A stretch of DNA of 64,000 nt from Bacillus solitudinis (GTDB lineage Bacteria > Bacillota > Bacilli > Bacillales > Bacillaceae_D). The notes under the pieces were generated by a model, which did not search any database, had not been told where the DNA came from, and saw only the letters and a program-made list of their open reading frames with translations. Location: positions 3,199,966 to 3,263,965 of the forward strand of contig NZ_KZ454943.1 in NCBI RefSeq assembly GCF_002797395.1, written 5' to 3'. Shown piece after piece: positions 1-8,764 of the stretch. The position numbers were made by a program, and so were the translations under genes. Positions within the stretch are counted from its first letter, which is position 1; each line of letters begins with the position of its first letter.

Positions 1-22
1 CCTAGTTAACTTAAAGCGAGAC

Positions 23-75
23 AGTGGTTTCACTCTTGTTTAGATAGTGAAACCAATCTTTTGGAACAAACTCTA
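23..75. repeat. Imperfect direct repeat, left copy, with hairpin
   Basis: This 53-base element recurs in altered form at 425-479. Both copies share a GG(T/C)TTCACTCT core near their left end and TTTTGGAACAA followed by CTCTA at their right end. The left copy contains a perfect 10-bp inverted repeat (25-34 with 46-55, 11-base loop) followed by a short T-rich stretch, so it could also terminate transcription entering from the left. The two copies bracket the only ORF upstream of garD. Their role is unknown; paired operators or duplicated leader sequence are both possible. Confidence 0.4.
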
Positions 76-424
76 CTAGAAATAAATTAAAGAAGTTAAA
101 GGAGGTATATAGGTAATGGAAAAAAACAGTAATTCATATTCTCGTATTTCCTTTCTGTTGTTCTCTATCGTTATGTATTTCAGTACCTTTCACCCGAAAA
201 CATCCACTTTATCAAAAGTAGGTTCTAGGTGTTTCACTTCAGCTTCAACTGCGCGTGGAAAAGTCATATTAAGTATTGATTTAATTGTTCAAAAAACCGA
301 AAAATTAAAGTTGTATAAAAAATTAGCAAGTAAAGTAGAAGAGAGTTCAAATAACACCTCCATTGGTGGTCCACCACAGGTACAAAATAAGTTGTCGCTT
401 ATAGTAATCCTCTCATAGCCGGTA
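76..424 (+). other. Gene-poor leader with a doubtful 100-codon ORF
   Basis: An ORF begins with ATG at 116 behind a good GGAGG (101-105) and runs to 418. Its predicted 100-residue product is basic, serine-rich and resembles nothing I recognise. The opposite strand, read across two stops, gives protein-like stretches (for example PRAVEAEVKHLEPTFDKV), which suggests a decayed minus-strand gene instead. I cannot decide between a real small gene and a relic, and I do not assign a function. Confidence 0.25.
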
Positions 425-479
425 AGCGGCTTCACTCTCTGTTCGAAAAGGCGGAATTTCCTTTTTGGAACAACCTCTA
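425..479. repeat. Imperfect direct repeat, right copy
   Basis: This is the diverged second copy of the element at 23-75, ending 38 bases before the garD start codon. The perfect inverted repeat of the left copy is not kept here, while the TTTTGGAACAA block is. Its position directly upstream of garD makes a regulatory role possible, but nothing in the sequence proves it. Confidence 0.35.
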
Positions 480-517
480 AACTGTGGATAATTTCAAATG
501 AAAAAGGGTGAAATCAA

Positions 518-2053
518 ATGTTTATAAATAAGAATACGAAGGAAGCTCCTCTTTACATTAAAGTTCAATCTGAAGATAATGTTGCGATTATTGTAAATTC
601 AGGCGGTTTACCTGAAGGGACAGAGTTTTCTTGCGGCTTAATTTTACAAGAACGTGTGCCTCAAGGTCATAAAGTAGCATTAACAGATTTAGCGAAGGAT
701 GAGGCAATTATTCGGTACGGAGTAGTTATTGGATATGCGATTGAATCGATAAAAAAAGGAAGTTGGATTAATGAAGATTCTTTAATACTTCCTATTCCTC
801 CAGAGCTAGACCATCTATCAATTGCTAGTAAGGTGCCAGAAATGCTTCCACCTCTTGAAGGGTATACTTTTGAGGGATACAGGAATGAGGATGGTAGTGC
901 TGGTATCAGAAATATTCTTGGTATTACTACAAGTGTACAATGTGTTGCTGGCGTTCTAGATTATGCAGTAGCACGGGTCAAAAAAGAACTACTGCCAAAG
1001 TACCCGAACGTAGATGATGTAGTGGCTCTAAACCATACGTATGGTTGTGGAGTTGCAATTAATGCACCTGAAGCTATTATCCCAATTCGTACGATTCAGA
1101 GTATGGCGACTCATCCAAATTTCGGTGGGGAAGTAATGGTTGTTGGTTTAGGTTGCGAAAAGTTATTACCTGAACGTATTGTACCAGAGGGGAATGGAGG
1201 AAATGTCGTCTCACTTCAAGATCAGCAAGGTTTTAAAAAAATGATTCAAACAATTATCAACATGGCAGAAGAAAAATTAGTGAAATTAAATAGTAGGCAG
1301 CGGGTAACTTGTCCTGTTGCTGATTTGGTTATTGGGACACAGTGCGGAGGAAGCGACGCGTTTTCTGGAGTAACAGCCAACCCCGCTGTTGGATATGCAA
1401 CCGATTTATTAGTAAGGGCAGGCGCGACCGTATTTTTCTCAGAAGTAACCGAGGTGCGTGATGCTGTTCATTTATTAACACCACGTACTATTAATGAAAA
1501 GGTAGGTCAGGATCTAATTCGAGAGATGAAATGGTATGATACTTATTTGCAAAATGGAGGGGTTGATCGAAGTGCAAATCCTACACCTGGTAATAAAAAA
1601 GGTGGCTTAGCTAACATTGTTGAGAAATCGCTTGGTTCTGTCGCAAAATCTGGTAAGAGTCCTATTTCAGGAGTGCTAGCGCCGGGTGAAAAAGTGAATA
1701 AAAAAGGATTAATCTTTGCGGCTACTCCAGCAAGTGATTTTGTTTGTGGGACATTACAGTTAGCTTCTGGAATGCATATGCAGGTATTCACGACTGGGAG
1801 AGGAACGCCATATGGATTAGCAATGGCTCCTGTCATTAAAGTATCAACCCGTACTTCATTATTAGAGCAGTGGCAGGATTTAATTGATATAAATGCCGGA
1901 ACAATTGCCACGGGTGAAGCAACAATTGAAGAGGTCGGATGGCAATTATTCCATTTTATTATAGATATCGCGAGTGGTCGAAAACAAACATGGGCTGAGC
2001 ATTGGGGATTACACAATGACTTAAGCTTATTTAACCCTTCGCCTATTACGTAA
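518..2053 (+). CDS. garD: Galactarate dehydratase (GarD)
   Basis: The predicted enzyme removes water from D-galactarate (mucate) to give 5-dehydro-4-deoxy-glucarate in the cytosol. The 511-residue protein has the family's two parts: an N-terminal SAF-like domain (about residues 10-95, with [13 protein letters not shown]) and the large UxaA/GarD catalytic domain. Stretches characteristic of GarD rather than altronate dehydratase include [53 protein letters not shown] and the C-terminal FNPSPIT. The ATG at 518 follows AAAGGGTG. A fused sulfolactate sulfo-lyase (SuyAB) belongs to the same superfamily and was considered because of the nearby sulfosugar locus, but the long stretches shared with E. 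coli GarD make galactarate dehydratase far more likely. The rest of a hexarate pathway is not in the window. Confidence 0.9.
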   Translation: MFINKNTKEAPLYIKVQSEDNVAIIVNSGGLPEGTEFSCGLILQERVPQGHKVALTDLAKDEAIIRYGVVIGYAIESIKKGSWINEDSLILPIPPELDHLSIASKVPEMLPPLEGYTFEGYRNEDGSAGIRNILGITTSVQCVAGVLDYAVARVKKELLPKYPNVDDVVALNHTYGCGVAINAPEAIIPIRTIQSMATHPNFGGEVMVVGLGCEKLLPERIVPEGNGGNVVSLQDQQGFKKMIQTIINMAEEKLVKLNSRQRVTCPVADLVIGTQCGGSDAFSGVTANPAVGYATDLLVRAGATVFFSEVTEVRDAVHLLTPRTINEKVGQDLIREMKWYDTYLQNGGVDRSANPTPGNKKGGLANIVEKSLGSVAKSGKSPISGVLAPGEKVNKKGLIFAATPASDFVCGTLQLASGMHMQVFTTGRGTPYGLAMAPVIKVSTRTSLLEQWQDLIDINAGTIATGEATIEEVGWQLFHFIIDIASGRKQTWAEHWGLHNDLSLFNPSPIT

Positions 2054-2153
2054 TTGTTTCAAAGGCTTGTAATTTTATGTAGAAGCTTTGAAAAAAGCTG
2101 CATTTTTAACTGAAACCAGAAGCATATTATCAAACATTATCATCAAATAATAA

Positions 2154-2190
2154 TATAAATAGCGTGGTTGCAGTGACCACGCTATTTATA
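2154..2190 (+). terminator. Hairpin terminator after garD
   Basis: A perfect 15-bp inverted repeat (2154-2168 with 2176-2190) encloses a 7-base loop, about 100 bases beyond the garD stop. The stem has a GC-rich core (AGCGTGGT) and AT-rich ends. The T tract is weak, so termination may be bidirectional or partial. Confidence 0.75.
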
Positions 2191-2334
2191 TTGGTTGCTA
2201 CAAATTCATAACTTATGGAGATTGTTTGGTTCCATTTTATCGAAGGTTAGAGTTGCATTGTGTTATAATAATGTAATAATAAATAATTGTCTTACTATTG
2301 TATAGATGATGTCAAATATTAAAGGAGAAGTTAA

Positions 2335-3021
2335 ATGAATGACTCAAAGGATATTTTTCTCAAATCGCTCAGTCGGAATACATTATCTAAACAAGTAGTT
2401 GAGCGAATTGTTCACCTCCTCGTTAGCGGACAACTAAAACCAGGAGATAAATTACCACCTGAAATGGAACTAATGGAGAAGTTAGGTGTTAGTCGTCCAG
2501 TTTTAAGAGAAGCTTTAAGTTCACTTGAAACCATGGAAATAATTACTCGAAAAACAAGGGATGGCACGTATATAAACAATAAAGTAGGTAGCAAACCATT
2601 CTCCGTTATGATAGCGTTATCTTCTGAGAATCTTCCAGCTATTATCGAAGCGCGAATGGCTTTAGAGTTAGGTTTAGTTACAATGGCTGCTGAAAAAATT
2701 ACCGATGGACAGCTTAAAGAGCTAAAAGAATCTATAGATGAAATAATAAATTGTCCTGACAATAATTATGGTGCTTTTGATAAGGAGTTTCATCTAATTA
2801 TTGCATTAAGTGCAAACAATCCAATAGTAGAGGGAATGATTGTATCGCTACTGCTCACTCACAGCAAAACAGATAGTCTTATTGAAATTAGAGAAAAAAA
2901 TCTTACTGTTGAGCATCACCTAGCGATTTATGAGGCATTATTAAAACGTGATCCAGAAGAATCATTCAAGCAAATGTATCGACATCTTAATTTCGTAAGG
3001 GAGAAGATTTTAAGTCTATAA
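2335..3021 (+). CDS. FadR-subfamily GntR transcriptional regulator
   Basis: This is a cytosolic DNA-binding regulator of 228 residues. The N-terminal winged helix (about 10-78) shows the GntR signature, including LVSGQLKPGDKLPPEMEL and LGVSRPVLREALSSLE. The C-terminal half (about 90-225) is an all-helical FCD ligand domain with the expected acidic and histidine metal or ligand positions (EARMALE, FDKEFHLIIA, EHHLAIYEAL). FCD regulators usually sense small carboxylic acids, so with garD 280 bases upstream it is a plausible hexarate regulator. The ATG follows AAAGGAGAAGTTAA. It is transcribed alone, between two strong terminators. Confidence 0.85.
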   Translation: MNDSKDIFLKSLSRNTLSKQVVERIVHLLVSGQLKPGDKLPPEMELMEKLGVSRPVLREALSSLETMEIITRKTRDGTYINNKVGSKPFSVMIALSSENLPAIIEARMALELGLVTMAAEKITDGQLKELKESIDEIINCPDNNYGAFDKEFHLIIALSANNPIVEGMIVSLLLTHSKTDSLIEIREKNLTVEHHLAIYEALLKRDPEESFKQMYRHLNFVREKILSL

Positions 3022-3035
3022 AAAATCAGGTTAGT

Positions 3036-3080
3036 GGGTGTGTGTCATAAGGTTGGTTTCTAACCTTATGACACACACCC
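3036..3080 (+). terminator. Strong 19-bp hairpin terminator
   Basis: A perfect 19-bp inverted repeat (3036-3054 with 3062-3080) lies 14 bases past the regulator stop. Its arms (TGTCATAAGG type) resemble those of the terminator at 30465-30503, suggesting a recurrent terminator family in this genome. Confidence 0.8.
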
Positions 3081-3571
3081 TTAGTAATTTAGCGTACCGA
3101 GTATTGCCATATCCCTTTATGGTTTGAAATATTCTCTTTTATTGAGTCTATAATTCTCATCAAAAAGTTCTTTTTTACCGTTGAATAATCGATTTTTAGC
3201 CTAAATGAATTTTTGTTTTTTAGATTGTATAAAGTGGATAATCAATATGTTGTTTTTCGGAAAATAAGCTCTTTATAAAGGGATAATTAATGCATATGTG
3301 AGCTATTGATTATAGACTGTGCGAGAAATTCTAAACTATAATTACATTTGTAAGACAAATAAATAAACAAACAAAAAACTTGCAGGAAAAACTTACTGGA
3401 GGAGGGAATGTTTATAAGGAGGGATGAGAGGCGACATCATATAAGATGGAATGAAGTATTACTACAAAATGTAAGCGTTTTAAAAAAAGTGGTTGCGTTA
3501 AGAATTGTTCCCTAGTATTTGAAGAGTTGACTTACCTTAAGATTGTAAACAAAAATTAGGAGGTTAATAAT
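3081..3571 (+). promoter_or_regulatory. Long leader with a cre-like box at 3469-3483
   Basis: No credible gene is seen in these 491 bases. Positions 3469-3483 (ATGTAAGCGTTTTAA) match the CcpA box WTGNAANCGNWNNCW except for one position, consistent with catabolite control of the downstream sugar-binding lipoprotein. A TTGACT at about 3527 could be a -35 element. The ribosome-binding site AGGAGG precedes the ATG at 3572. Confidence 0.5.
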
Positions 3572-5110
3572 ATGTTTAGAACAAAAAAGTTTTTAAATTT
3601 TATAGTTACTCTTTCTCTTATATTTATTGTGTTGGTTGCTTGTAATGGAAATAAAAATGTTTCAAATAGTATAGAAGAAAACGCAAATGAAAATAAAAAT
3701 GGTCAGCAAGAAGAGCCATATACAATTTCGATTATGGCGAAACTTCATACGCCAGAAACACCTAATGAAAAATTACTTAAATTGTTGGAAGACGCAACAA
3801 ATACGAAATTAGATATTCAATGGGTTCCAGACAATAACTATGATGAGAGACTAAGTACAGCATTTGCAACAGGGTCACTCCCTCAAGTTGTAGCAATGAA
3901 CTTTAATTCATTTGTGAAATTTAAAGATGCTATTCGTGCAGACCAGTTTTGGGAAGTTGGACCCTACTTAGATGAATTTGAAAACTTAAGTAAGTTAAAA
4001 GAGGAAATTTTAGCTAACACAATGGTTGATGGAAAGCTTTATTCTTTATATCAAGGAAGGCCACTATCTCGCCAAGGTATGATTTATCGAAAAGACTGGG
4101 CTGACAAACTAGGACTTTCTGCTCCAACAAATACAGATGAATTCTATGAGATGTTAAGAGCTTTCTCTGAAGATGATCCTAATGGGAGTGGTACAAATGA
4201 TACGATTGGTTTAACGGATCGTAGTGATTTGATTTATGGTGCATTTAAAACCGTTGCCTCTTGGTACGGTACACCTAATGAGTGGGGAGAAAAAGACGGT
4301 CAGCTTTTACCTGAATTCATGTTTCCTGCTTACATGGACACATTGAACTTCTTAAGAGAGGTCCATAGCAATGGTTATATAAACCAAGATTTCCCTGTAA
4401 CAAGTAAAACCGATCAACAAGCCTTGTTTAAAAATGGAACTGCAGGTGTCTATGTTGGTTCAATGGCAGATGTAGAAGGTCTATACAATGATGCAATTAC
4501 TCTTAATCCTGATTTAGAATTAGACGTTCAGAATTATGTAGAAGGACCACAAGGTGAATTTGGGGTGTGGTCGATTCCAGGATTTAATGGTATTTTATTG
4601 TTCCCTAAATCCGAAATTGAAACGGAAGATGATTTGAGAAAGATATTAGGTTTCTATGACCAGTTAATGACTCCAGAGGTCGCAAACCTTCTAGTTTGGG
4701 GAGTTGAAGGAGAACATTATACTGTTAAGGATGGACGCGCATTACCAAATGCAGATAATCAAAAGAAGATTGACACAGAAGTAAGACCATATTTATCGCT
4801 GGAGATTGGTGAACCAGAAACTAGTGGTAGATATGAAGGATATTTTACTTATGAAGTTAAAGCCAAAGCTGAAGAATTAATCAAAGATAATGAAAATTAC
4901 CTCATTAAAAATCCAACCGTCACACTAGATTCAGAAACGTTTATACAAAACTCCGAAAGATTAAAATTAATAATGGTTGATGCAACCTATAAATATATTC
5001 TAGGTCAAATTGATGAGGAAGGTTTTGAAAAAGCGATTACGGATTGGAAGAATCAAGGTGGAGATAAAGTTATTGAGGAATTTAATACTCACTACCAACA
5101 GATTAATTAG
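3572..5110 (+). CDS. Orphan LplA-type extracellular sugar-binding lipoprotein
   Basis: This is a family 1 (LplA/YtcQ-like) solute-binding lipoprotein of 512 residues, anchored outside the membrane to capture a carbohydrate for an ABC importer. The signal peptide ends in the lipobox LVAC, with the lipidated Cys at residue 24. An acidic, Asn-rich linker follows (about 25-50), then the two-lobed binding fold with the EF-hand-like stretch DDPNGSGTNDTIG (about residues 211-223), which is typical of this subfamily and likely binds calcium. The usual neighbours (LplB and LplC-like permeases) are absent: a GntR gene lies upstream and a strong terminator follows directly. It may be left over from a larger cluster or work with distant permeases. 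The substrate is unknown; a uronate oligosaccharide would fit the garD context. Confidence 0.85.
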   Translation: MFRTKKFLNFIVTLSLIFIVLVACNGNKNVSNSIEENANENKNGQQEEPYTISIMAKLHTPETPNEKLLKLLEDATNTKLDIQWVPDNNYDERLSTAFATGSLPQVVAMNFNSFVKFKDAIRADQFWEVGPYLDEFENLSKLKEEILANTMVDGKLYSLYQGRPLSRQGMIYRKDWADKLGLSAPTNTDEFYEMLRAFSEDDPNGSGTNDTIGLTDRSDLIYGAFKTVASWYGTPNEWGEKDGQLLPEFMFPAYMDTLNFLREVHSNGYINQDFPVTSKTDQQALFKNGTAGVYVGSMADVEGLYNDAITLNPDLELDVQNYVEGPQGEFGVWSIPGFNGILLFPKSEIETEDDLRKILGFYDQLMTPEVANLLVWGVEGEHYTVKDGRALPNADNQKKIDTEVRPYLSLEIGEPETSGRYEGYFTYEVKAKAEELIKDNENYLIKNPTVTLDSETFIQNSERLKLIMVDATYKYILGQIDEEGFEKAITDWKNQGGDKVIEEFNTHYQQIN

Positions 5111-5111
5111 T

Positions 5112-5152
5112 AATAAAAGGGGCTGTTTCAAATCGAAACAGCCCCTTTTATT
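5112..5152 (+). terminator. Strong hairpin terminator
   Basis: A perfect 18-bp inverted repeat (5112-5129 with 5135-5152) with a 5-base loop begins two bases after the lipoprotein stop codon. Its right arm ends in CCCCTTTTATT, giving a T-rich tail. Confidence 0.9.
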
Positions 5153-5159
5153 GGATGGA

Positions 5160-5293
5160 GGCACTTTCTTATTTAGGATAAAGGCGACCTCATCGTTGGC
5201 TTTTTCTATATCCAACTGGTAAGAAGGGCAATGCAATAGGATACTTCATTACCATATGGCTAAAGAAGAGCTTAGAATTCTAAGCTCTTCTTT
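5160..5293 (+). pseudogene. Short gene-end relic and 32-bp palindrome
   Basis: Between two terminators, a plus-strand frame reads GKKGNAIGYFITIWLKKSLE and then a stop near 5282, which looks like the C-terminal end of a lost membrane protein. It overlaps a perfect 32-bp palindrome (5262-5293) with no unpaired loop, which in RNA would form a terminator-like hairpin. The most economical reading is the surviving tail and terminator of a deleted gene. The identity of that gene is unknown. Confidence 0.35.
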
Positions 5294-5408
5294 GTTGATG
5301 AAATCAATTTGACGAATTATGGGTTAACAAGGGAGAGAATTCAAAAAATAATAGGGACATATTTGTCGAGTTAGGAAATCTTTAATTTAAGTTTCCTACA
5401 ATTAAAAA

Positions 5409-5435
5409 CAGCCTATATTTCTGAAATATAGGCTG
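5409..5435 (-). terminator. Terminator of the minus-strand acetyltransferase
   Basis: A perfect 12-bp inverted repeat (5409-5420 with 5424-5435) has a 3-base loop. On the minus strand it is followed by a T-rich tail and lies seven bases past the stop codon of the acetyltransferase gene. Confidence 0.8.
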
Positions 5436-5441
5436 AAAAAG

Positions 5442-5972
5442 TTAATCTATCTTTAATTTAGAATATACACTGAGATCAATAAATCTTCCTTTAGACTTTT
5501 CGCACTGCCTTAACGTGCCCTCGAAAGTAAAGTTTAGCTTTTGTAAGACTTTAATAGAATTTATGTTTTCAGGTTCTACTTTGGCTTCAACTCTATTAAG
5601 GTTTAATGAATCTAATGCGTAATTTAATAGAGCTGAGACAGATTCTGTTGCATAGCCCTTTCTCCAATAAGCCCTAGCTAGGTCATAGCCAATTTCAGTT
5701 AAAGCATTTTCAAAATCTAAGACATTGTATCCACAGGAACCGATAATTTCATTTGATGTTAATTCGACGATAGAGTAACGAATCGCTTTATTCTTTTGAG
5801 AGAGTTTATCAAGATAAGTGATTATTTCTTTTGCTTGGTCCTCATTAGAAAAACCATCTATGTTCATAAATTTTGTCACATTAGGGTCAGACCATATTTT
5901 AAATAAGCTAAGTGAGTCAGCGGTTGTCATTTTTCTTAAATGTAATCTTTCAGTATATAAGTCTGTAATCAA
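5442..5972 (-). CDS. RimJ/RimL-type GNAT acetyltransferase
   Basis: This is a 176-residue cytosolic GNAT enzyme that would transfer acetyl from acetyl-CoA to an amine, either a protein N-terminus or a small molecule. The fold begins with the typical TERLHLRKMT strand. It continues through IGYDLARAYWRKGYATES, which holds the acetyl-CoA pyrophosphate loop, to NRVEAKVEPENINSIKVLQK, the signature of the RimJ/RimL (Acetyltransf_3) group. The chosen start is TTG at 5972-5970, eight bases from GGGAGG on the minus strand. It is a single-gene transcript with its own terminator. The substrate cannot be read from sequence. Confidence 0.85.
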   Translation of the reverse strand: MITDLYTERLHLRKMTTADSLSLFKIWSDPNVTKFMNIDGFSNEDQAKEIITYLDKLSQKNKAIRYSIVELTSNEIIGSCGYNVLDFENALTEIGYDLARAYWRKGYATESVSALLNYALDSLNLNRVEAKVEPENINSIKVLQKLNFTFEGTLRQCEKSKGRFIDLSVYSKLKID

Positions 5973-6182
5973 TAGGTTTACCTCCCATTTGTATTTTAGG
6001 TGAGTAAAAAATATTGAGTATCTGTGTATCGTTCAGTCCTTTCGTTATTTAGTCTCCTATTATTATACAAGTTTTAACAATTTACAAACACCATAATTTA
6101 AATAATGTGTAGACCTTGCAATTTTATTTCTTTAAAGAAAATTTGGTGAAAAAAGAAATTAAAAATAATTGGTAAAAAGAAC

Positions 6183-6210
6183 TTGAAATAAATACTCTAA
6201 AGGTTATAAT
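6183..6210 (+). promoter_or_regulatory. Sigma-A promoter of the sulfoquinovose operon
   Basis: TTGAAA (6183-6188) and a consensus TATAAT (6205-6210) are separated by 16 bases, 63 bases upstream of the DUF4867 start codon. Directly downstream is GTAACGTTTATC (about 6227-6238), which could hold an operator but is not a good cre match. This promoter probably drives the operon from 6273 to 15863. Confidence 0.7.
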
Positions 6211-6272
6211 GAAGTTTATAAAGGTAGTAACGTTTATCGAATTGGCAGTACTATTTGAAAAGGAGGATTTGT

Positions 6273-6935
6273 ATGATTGAACAATTGAAAACGCTTAATT
6301 CAACTCTTCCACTAGCAGATGTGGGAGATGAATCATTTAAGAGATTTGGAAAAGTGCTTGAGAACTTTCCTATTAATGAAATAGAAAAATTAATGAAAGA
6401 AACAGGAATCCCTGAAAGTGGAAATGTTTATGTTCCTTCTATTAAGTCTTGGGAAGAAGGTTCATTAAAAACCTATGTCGAGAAAGCATATTACGGGGGA
6501 ATGAGCATTCAAATTGGCTATTGCAATGGAAAGAATTCTAATCTAAATGGATTAGAATATCATAAGGGAAGTGAAATTAATATAGCTATTACCGATTTTG
6601 TACTATTGCTTGGGCATGTAAATGATATTATGAATGGAAAGTTTTCAGTTAATCATTTAGAAGGCTTTTTTCTCCCAAAAGGAACAGCAATTGAGATGTT
6701 TCAAACTACGTTACATCTTGCCCCATGTAAACTGACCAATAAGGGATTTAAATGTGTTGTTATCTTACCAGCTGGTACAAACACCGCCTTATTAGAAGAA
6801 GAAAAAGAACACGATGAATTATTGTTTATGAGAAACAAGTGGTTACTTTCTCATCCTGAAAATGATAGGTTTATGTCTCAGGGTGCTTATCCAGGGATTA
6901 CAGGAGAAAATATTGCGGTGAAATATCCGACCTGA
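6273..6935 (+). CDS. DUF4867 protein opening the sulfoquinovose operon
   Basis: The 220-residue protein matches the DUF4867 family as I remember it (NVYVPSIKSWEEGSLKTYV, the cupin-like EIDFVLLLGHV-type core seen here as AITDFVLLLGHVNDI, and a C-terminal HPENDRFMSQGAYPGITGEN). Family members sit next to sugar and sugar-acid genes and look like small cupin-type sugar-handling enzymes; no reaction is established to my knowledge. As first gene of the operon, 31 bases ahead of the symporter, it could be an SQ mutarotase or an auxiliary isomerase, the step done by YihR in E. coli. That is inference from position. An upstream in-frame TTG at 6255 is unlikely because the AAGGAGG site (6259-6265) lies between it and the ATG at 6273. 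Confidence 0.7.
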   Translation: MIEQLKTLNSTLPLADVGDESFKRFGKVLENFPINEIEKLMKETGIPESGNVYVPSIKSWEEGSLKTYVEKAYYGGMSIQIGYCNGKNSNLNGLEYHKGSEINIAITDFVLLLGHVNDIMNGKFSVNHLEGFFLPKGTAIEMFQTTLHLAPCKLTNKGFKCVVILPAGTNTALLEEEKEHDELLFMRNKWLLSHPENDRFMSQGAYPGITGENIAVKYPT

Positions 6936-6966
6936 AATTCTTTAGTGAATATTGGAGGAAAAATAT

Positions 6967-8739
6967 ATGTTATTTACACTGTTATCTTGTGTTTTCTTTA
7001 TGGCGTTAGTAGGTTGGGTTTCGTATCAAAAATCCAAAAACTCTACGAATGATTCAGATGGATACTTTCTAGCAGGACGGGGATTAACGGGAACCTTTAT
7101 AGCGGGCTCCTTATTACTTACGAATCTATCAGCGGAACAGTTAATAGGATTAAATGGGCAAGCATATAGAGCTAACTTATCAAATATGGCATGGGAAGTG
7201 ACAGCTGCATTCGCCATTGTTATTTGTGCATTAATCCTGCTACCGAGATACTTGGGTGGGGCATTCACCACACTCCCTGAATTTTTGAGTACGCGGTTTG
7301 ATGAAGGGGTAAGAAGATACACGGTTATATTATTTATGTTAGGTTATGTATTAGTAACAATCCCATCAGTGTTGTACTCTGGGGCCCTTGCGATATTAAG
7401 GTTATTTGATGTTCCAACATTACTAGGGATTTCCTTTGAAAATTCGGTATGGTTAGTTATTTGGATTGTTGGTATTATTGGTGCCATTTATGCGATATTC
7501 GGTGGATTGAAAGCGGTTGCTATATCTGATACCTTGAATGGAATTGGTCTAATTATTATTGGTTTAATTGTACCGATACTAGGATTTATTGCTCTAGGGA
7601 ATGGGAACATGCTAGAAGGAATGAAAGCGATAACAATCGAACATTCGGATAAATTAAATGCGATTGGATCGAGTACAGACTCGGTGCCTTTTGGTACAAT
7701 TTTTACAGGTATGATATTAATGAATATGTTCTATTGGGGGACAAACCAATACGTTATTCAAAGAACACTGGGCGCTAAGAATTTAGCAGAGGGTCAAAAA
7801 GGCGTCCTTTACTCAGGATTTTATAAACTAACTGTCCCATTTTTAATGATGATTCCTGGAGTAATTGCCTATCATTTATATGGAAGTACGATGGATCCTG
7901 TTGATTTAGCCTATCCCACAATTGTCACTAATATACTGCCAACCTTTATGTCCGGCTTCTTCCTAGCAGTTTTGCTAGGAGCTGTATTCTCAAGTTTTAA
8001 TTCATTGTTGAATAGTGCTTCAACCATGTTTGCTCTTGATATCTACAAAGCAGGGTTTAATAAAGAAGCGACAGATCGCCAACTAATTAACATGAGTAAA
8101 TATTTTGGAAGTATTCTTGCTCTAATCTCATTCTTTATAGCGCCAATGTTGATGGATGCACCAGATGGTCTTTGGGATTTAATCCGTCGATTTACCGGCT
8201 TTTTCAACATTCCAATTATCGCTATTGTTCTCGTTGGGATTCTATCTAAACGGATCCCGGCAATTGGTGCAAAAATCGCTATTTTTTTTCACGTGATTAC
8301 TTATTATATGTTGGTATGGGGACTTAATCAGTTTTTTGATATTGAAATCACAATGAATTTCATCCATATTTCAGCTATTCTTTTTGTTATTGAAGTAGGG
8401 ATTATGATTGTCGTTGGTAAACTTAAGCCACTTGAAACACCGTATCAATTTAAACCTAACCCAAAGGTTAATATGGTGCCATGGAAATATGCAATCCCAG
8501 TAACTGTAATTCTTTTAAGTCTTGTCGTGGGGATGTATCTATTATTCTCTCCAATCGGTGTAGCCTATGCTAGAGGAATTGTGTCTCCTTGGTTTTTCCC
8601 ATCTATAATCGGACTTGTAATTATATCATCTATCCTCTATTTTAGAGCTATTAGAAGTTGGAATAACAAGTATACAAAGTTTATGGAGAAAAGGCATGGA
8701 AGAAATGGGCATAATGTAAAAAATAAAATAGTCGTTTGA
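6967..8739 (+). CDS. Sodium:solute symporter, probable sulfoquinovose or SQ-glycoside importer
   Basis: This is an SSS-family integral membrane transporter of 590 residues with about 14 hydrophobic segments. Family features include the N-terminal DSDGYFLAGRGLTG, LLTNLSAEQLIGLNGQAY in the first transmembrane region, the central YWGTNQYVIQRTLGAKN and the sodium-site region LAVLLGAVFSSFNSLLNSAS. It would use the sodium gradient to import a sugar. The start is ATG at 6967, because the GGAGG lies at 6954-6958; an in-frame TTG at 6952 would overlap it. The gene is 25 bases upstream of the sulfoquinovosidase, so SQ, SQ-glycerol or a related glycoside is the likely cargo. The cargo is inferred from context only. 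Confidence 0.85.
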   Translation: MLFTLLSCVFFMALVGWVSYQKSKNSTNDSDGYFLAGRGLTGTFIAGSLLLTNLSAEQLIGLNGQAYRANLSNMAWEVTAAFAIVICALILLPRYLGGAFTTLPEFLSTRFDEGVRRYTVILFMLGYVLVTIPSVLYSGALAILRLFDVPTLLGISFENSVWLVIWIVGIIGAIYAIFGGLKAVAISDTLNGIGLIIIGLIVPILGFIALGNGNMLEGMKAITIEHSDKLNAIGSSTDSVPFGTIFTGMILMNMFYWGTNQYVIQRTLGAKNLAEGQKGVLYSGFYKLTVPFLMMIPGVIAYHLYGSTMDPVDLAYPTIVTNILPTFMSGFFLAVLLGAVFSSFNSLLNSASTMFALDIYKAGFNKEATDRQLINMSKYFGSILALISFFIAPMLMDAPDGLWDLIRRFTGFFNIPIIAIVLVGILSKRIPAIGAKIAIFFHVITYYMLVWGLNQFFDIEITMNFIHISAILFVIEVGIMIVVGKLKPLETPYQFKPNPKVNMVPWKYAIPVTVILLSLVVGMYLLFSPIGVAYARGIVSPWFFPSIIGLVIISSILYFRAIRSWNNKYTKFMEKRHGRNGHNVKNKIVV

Positions 8740-8764
8740 TATTTATAGGAAGGGTGAAAGCTAA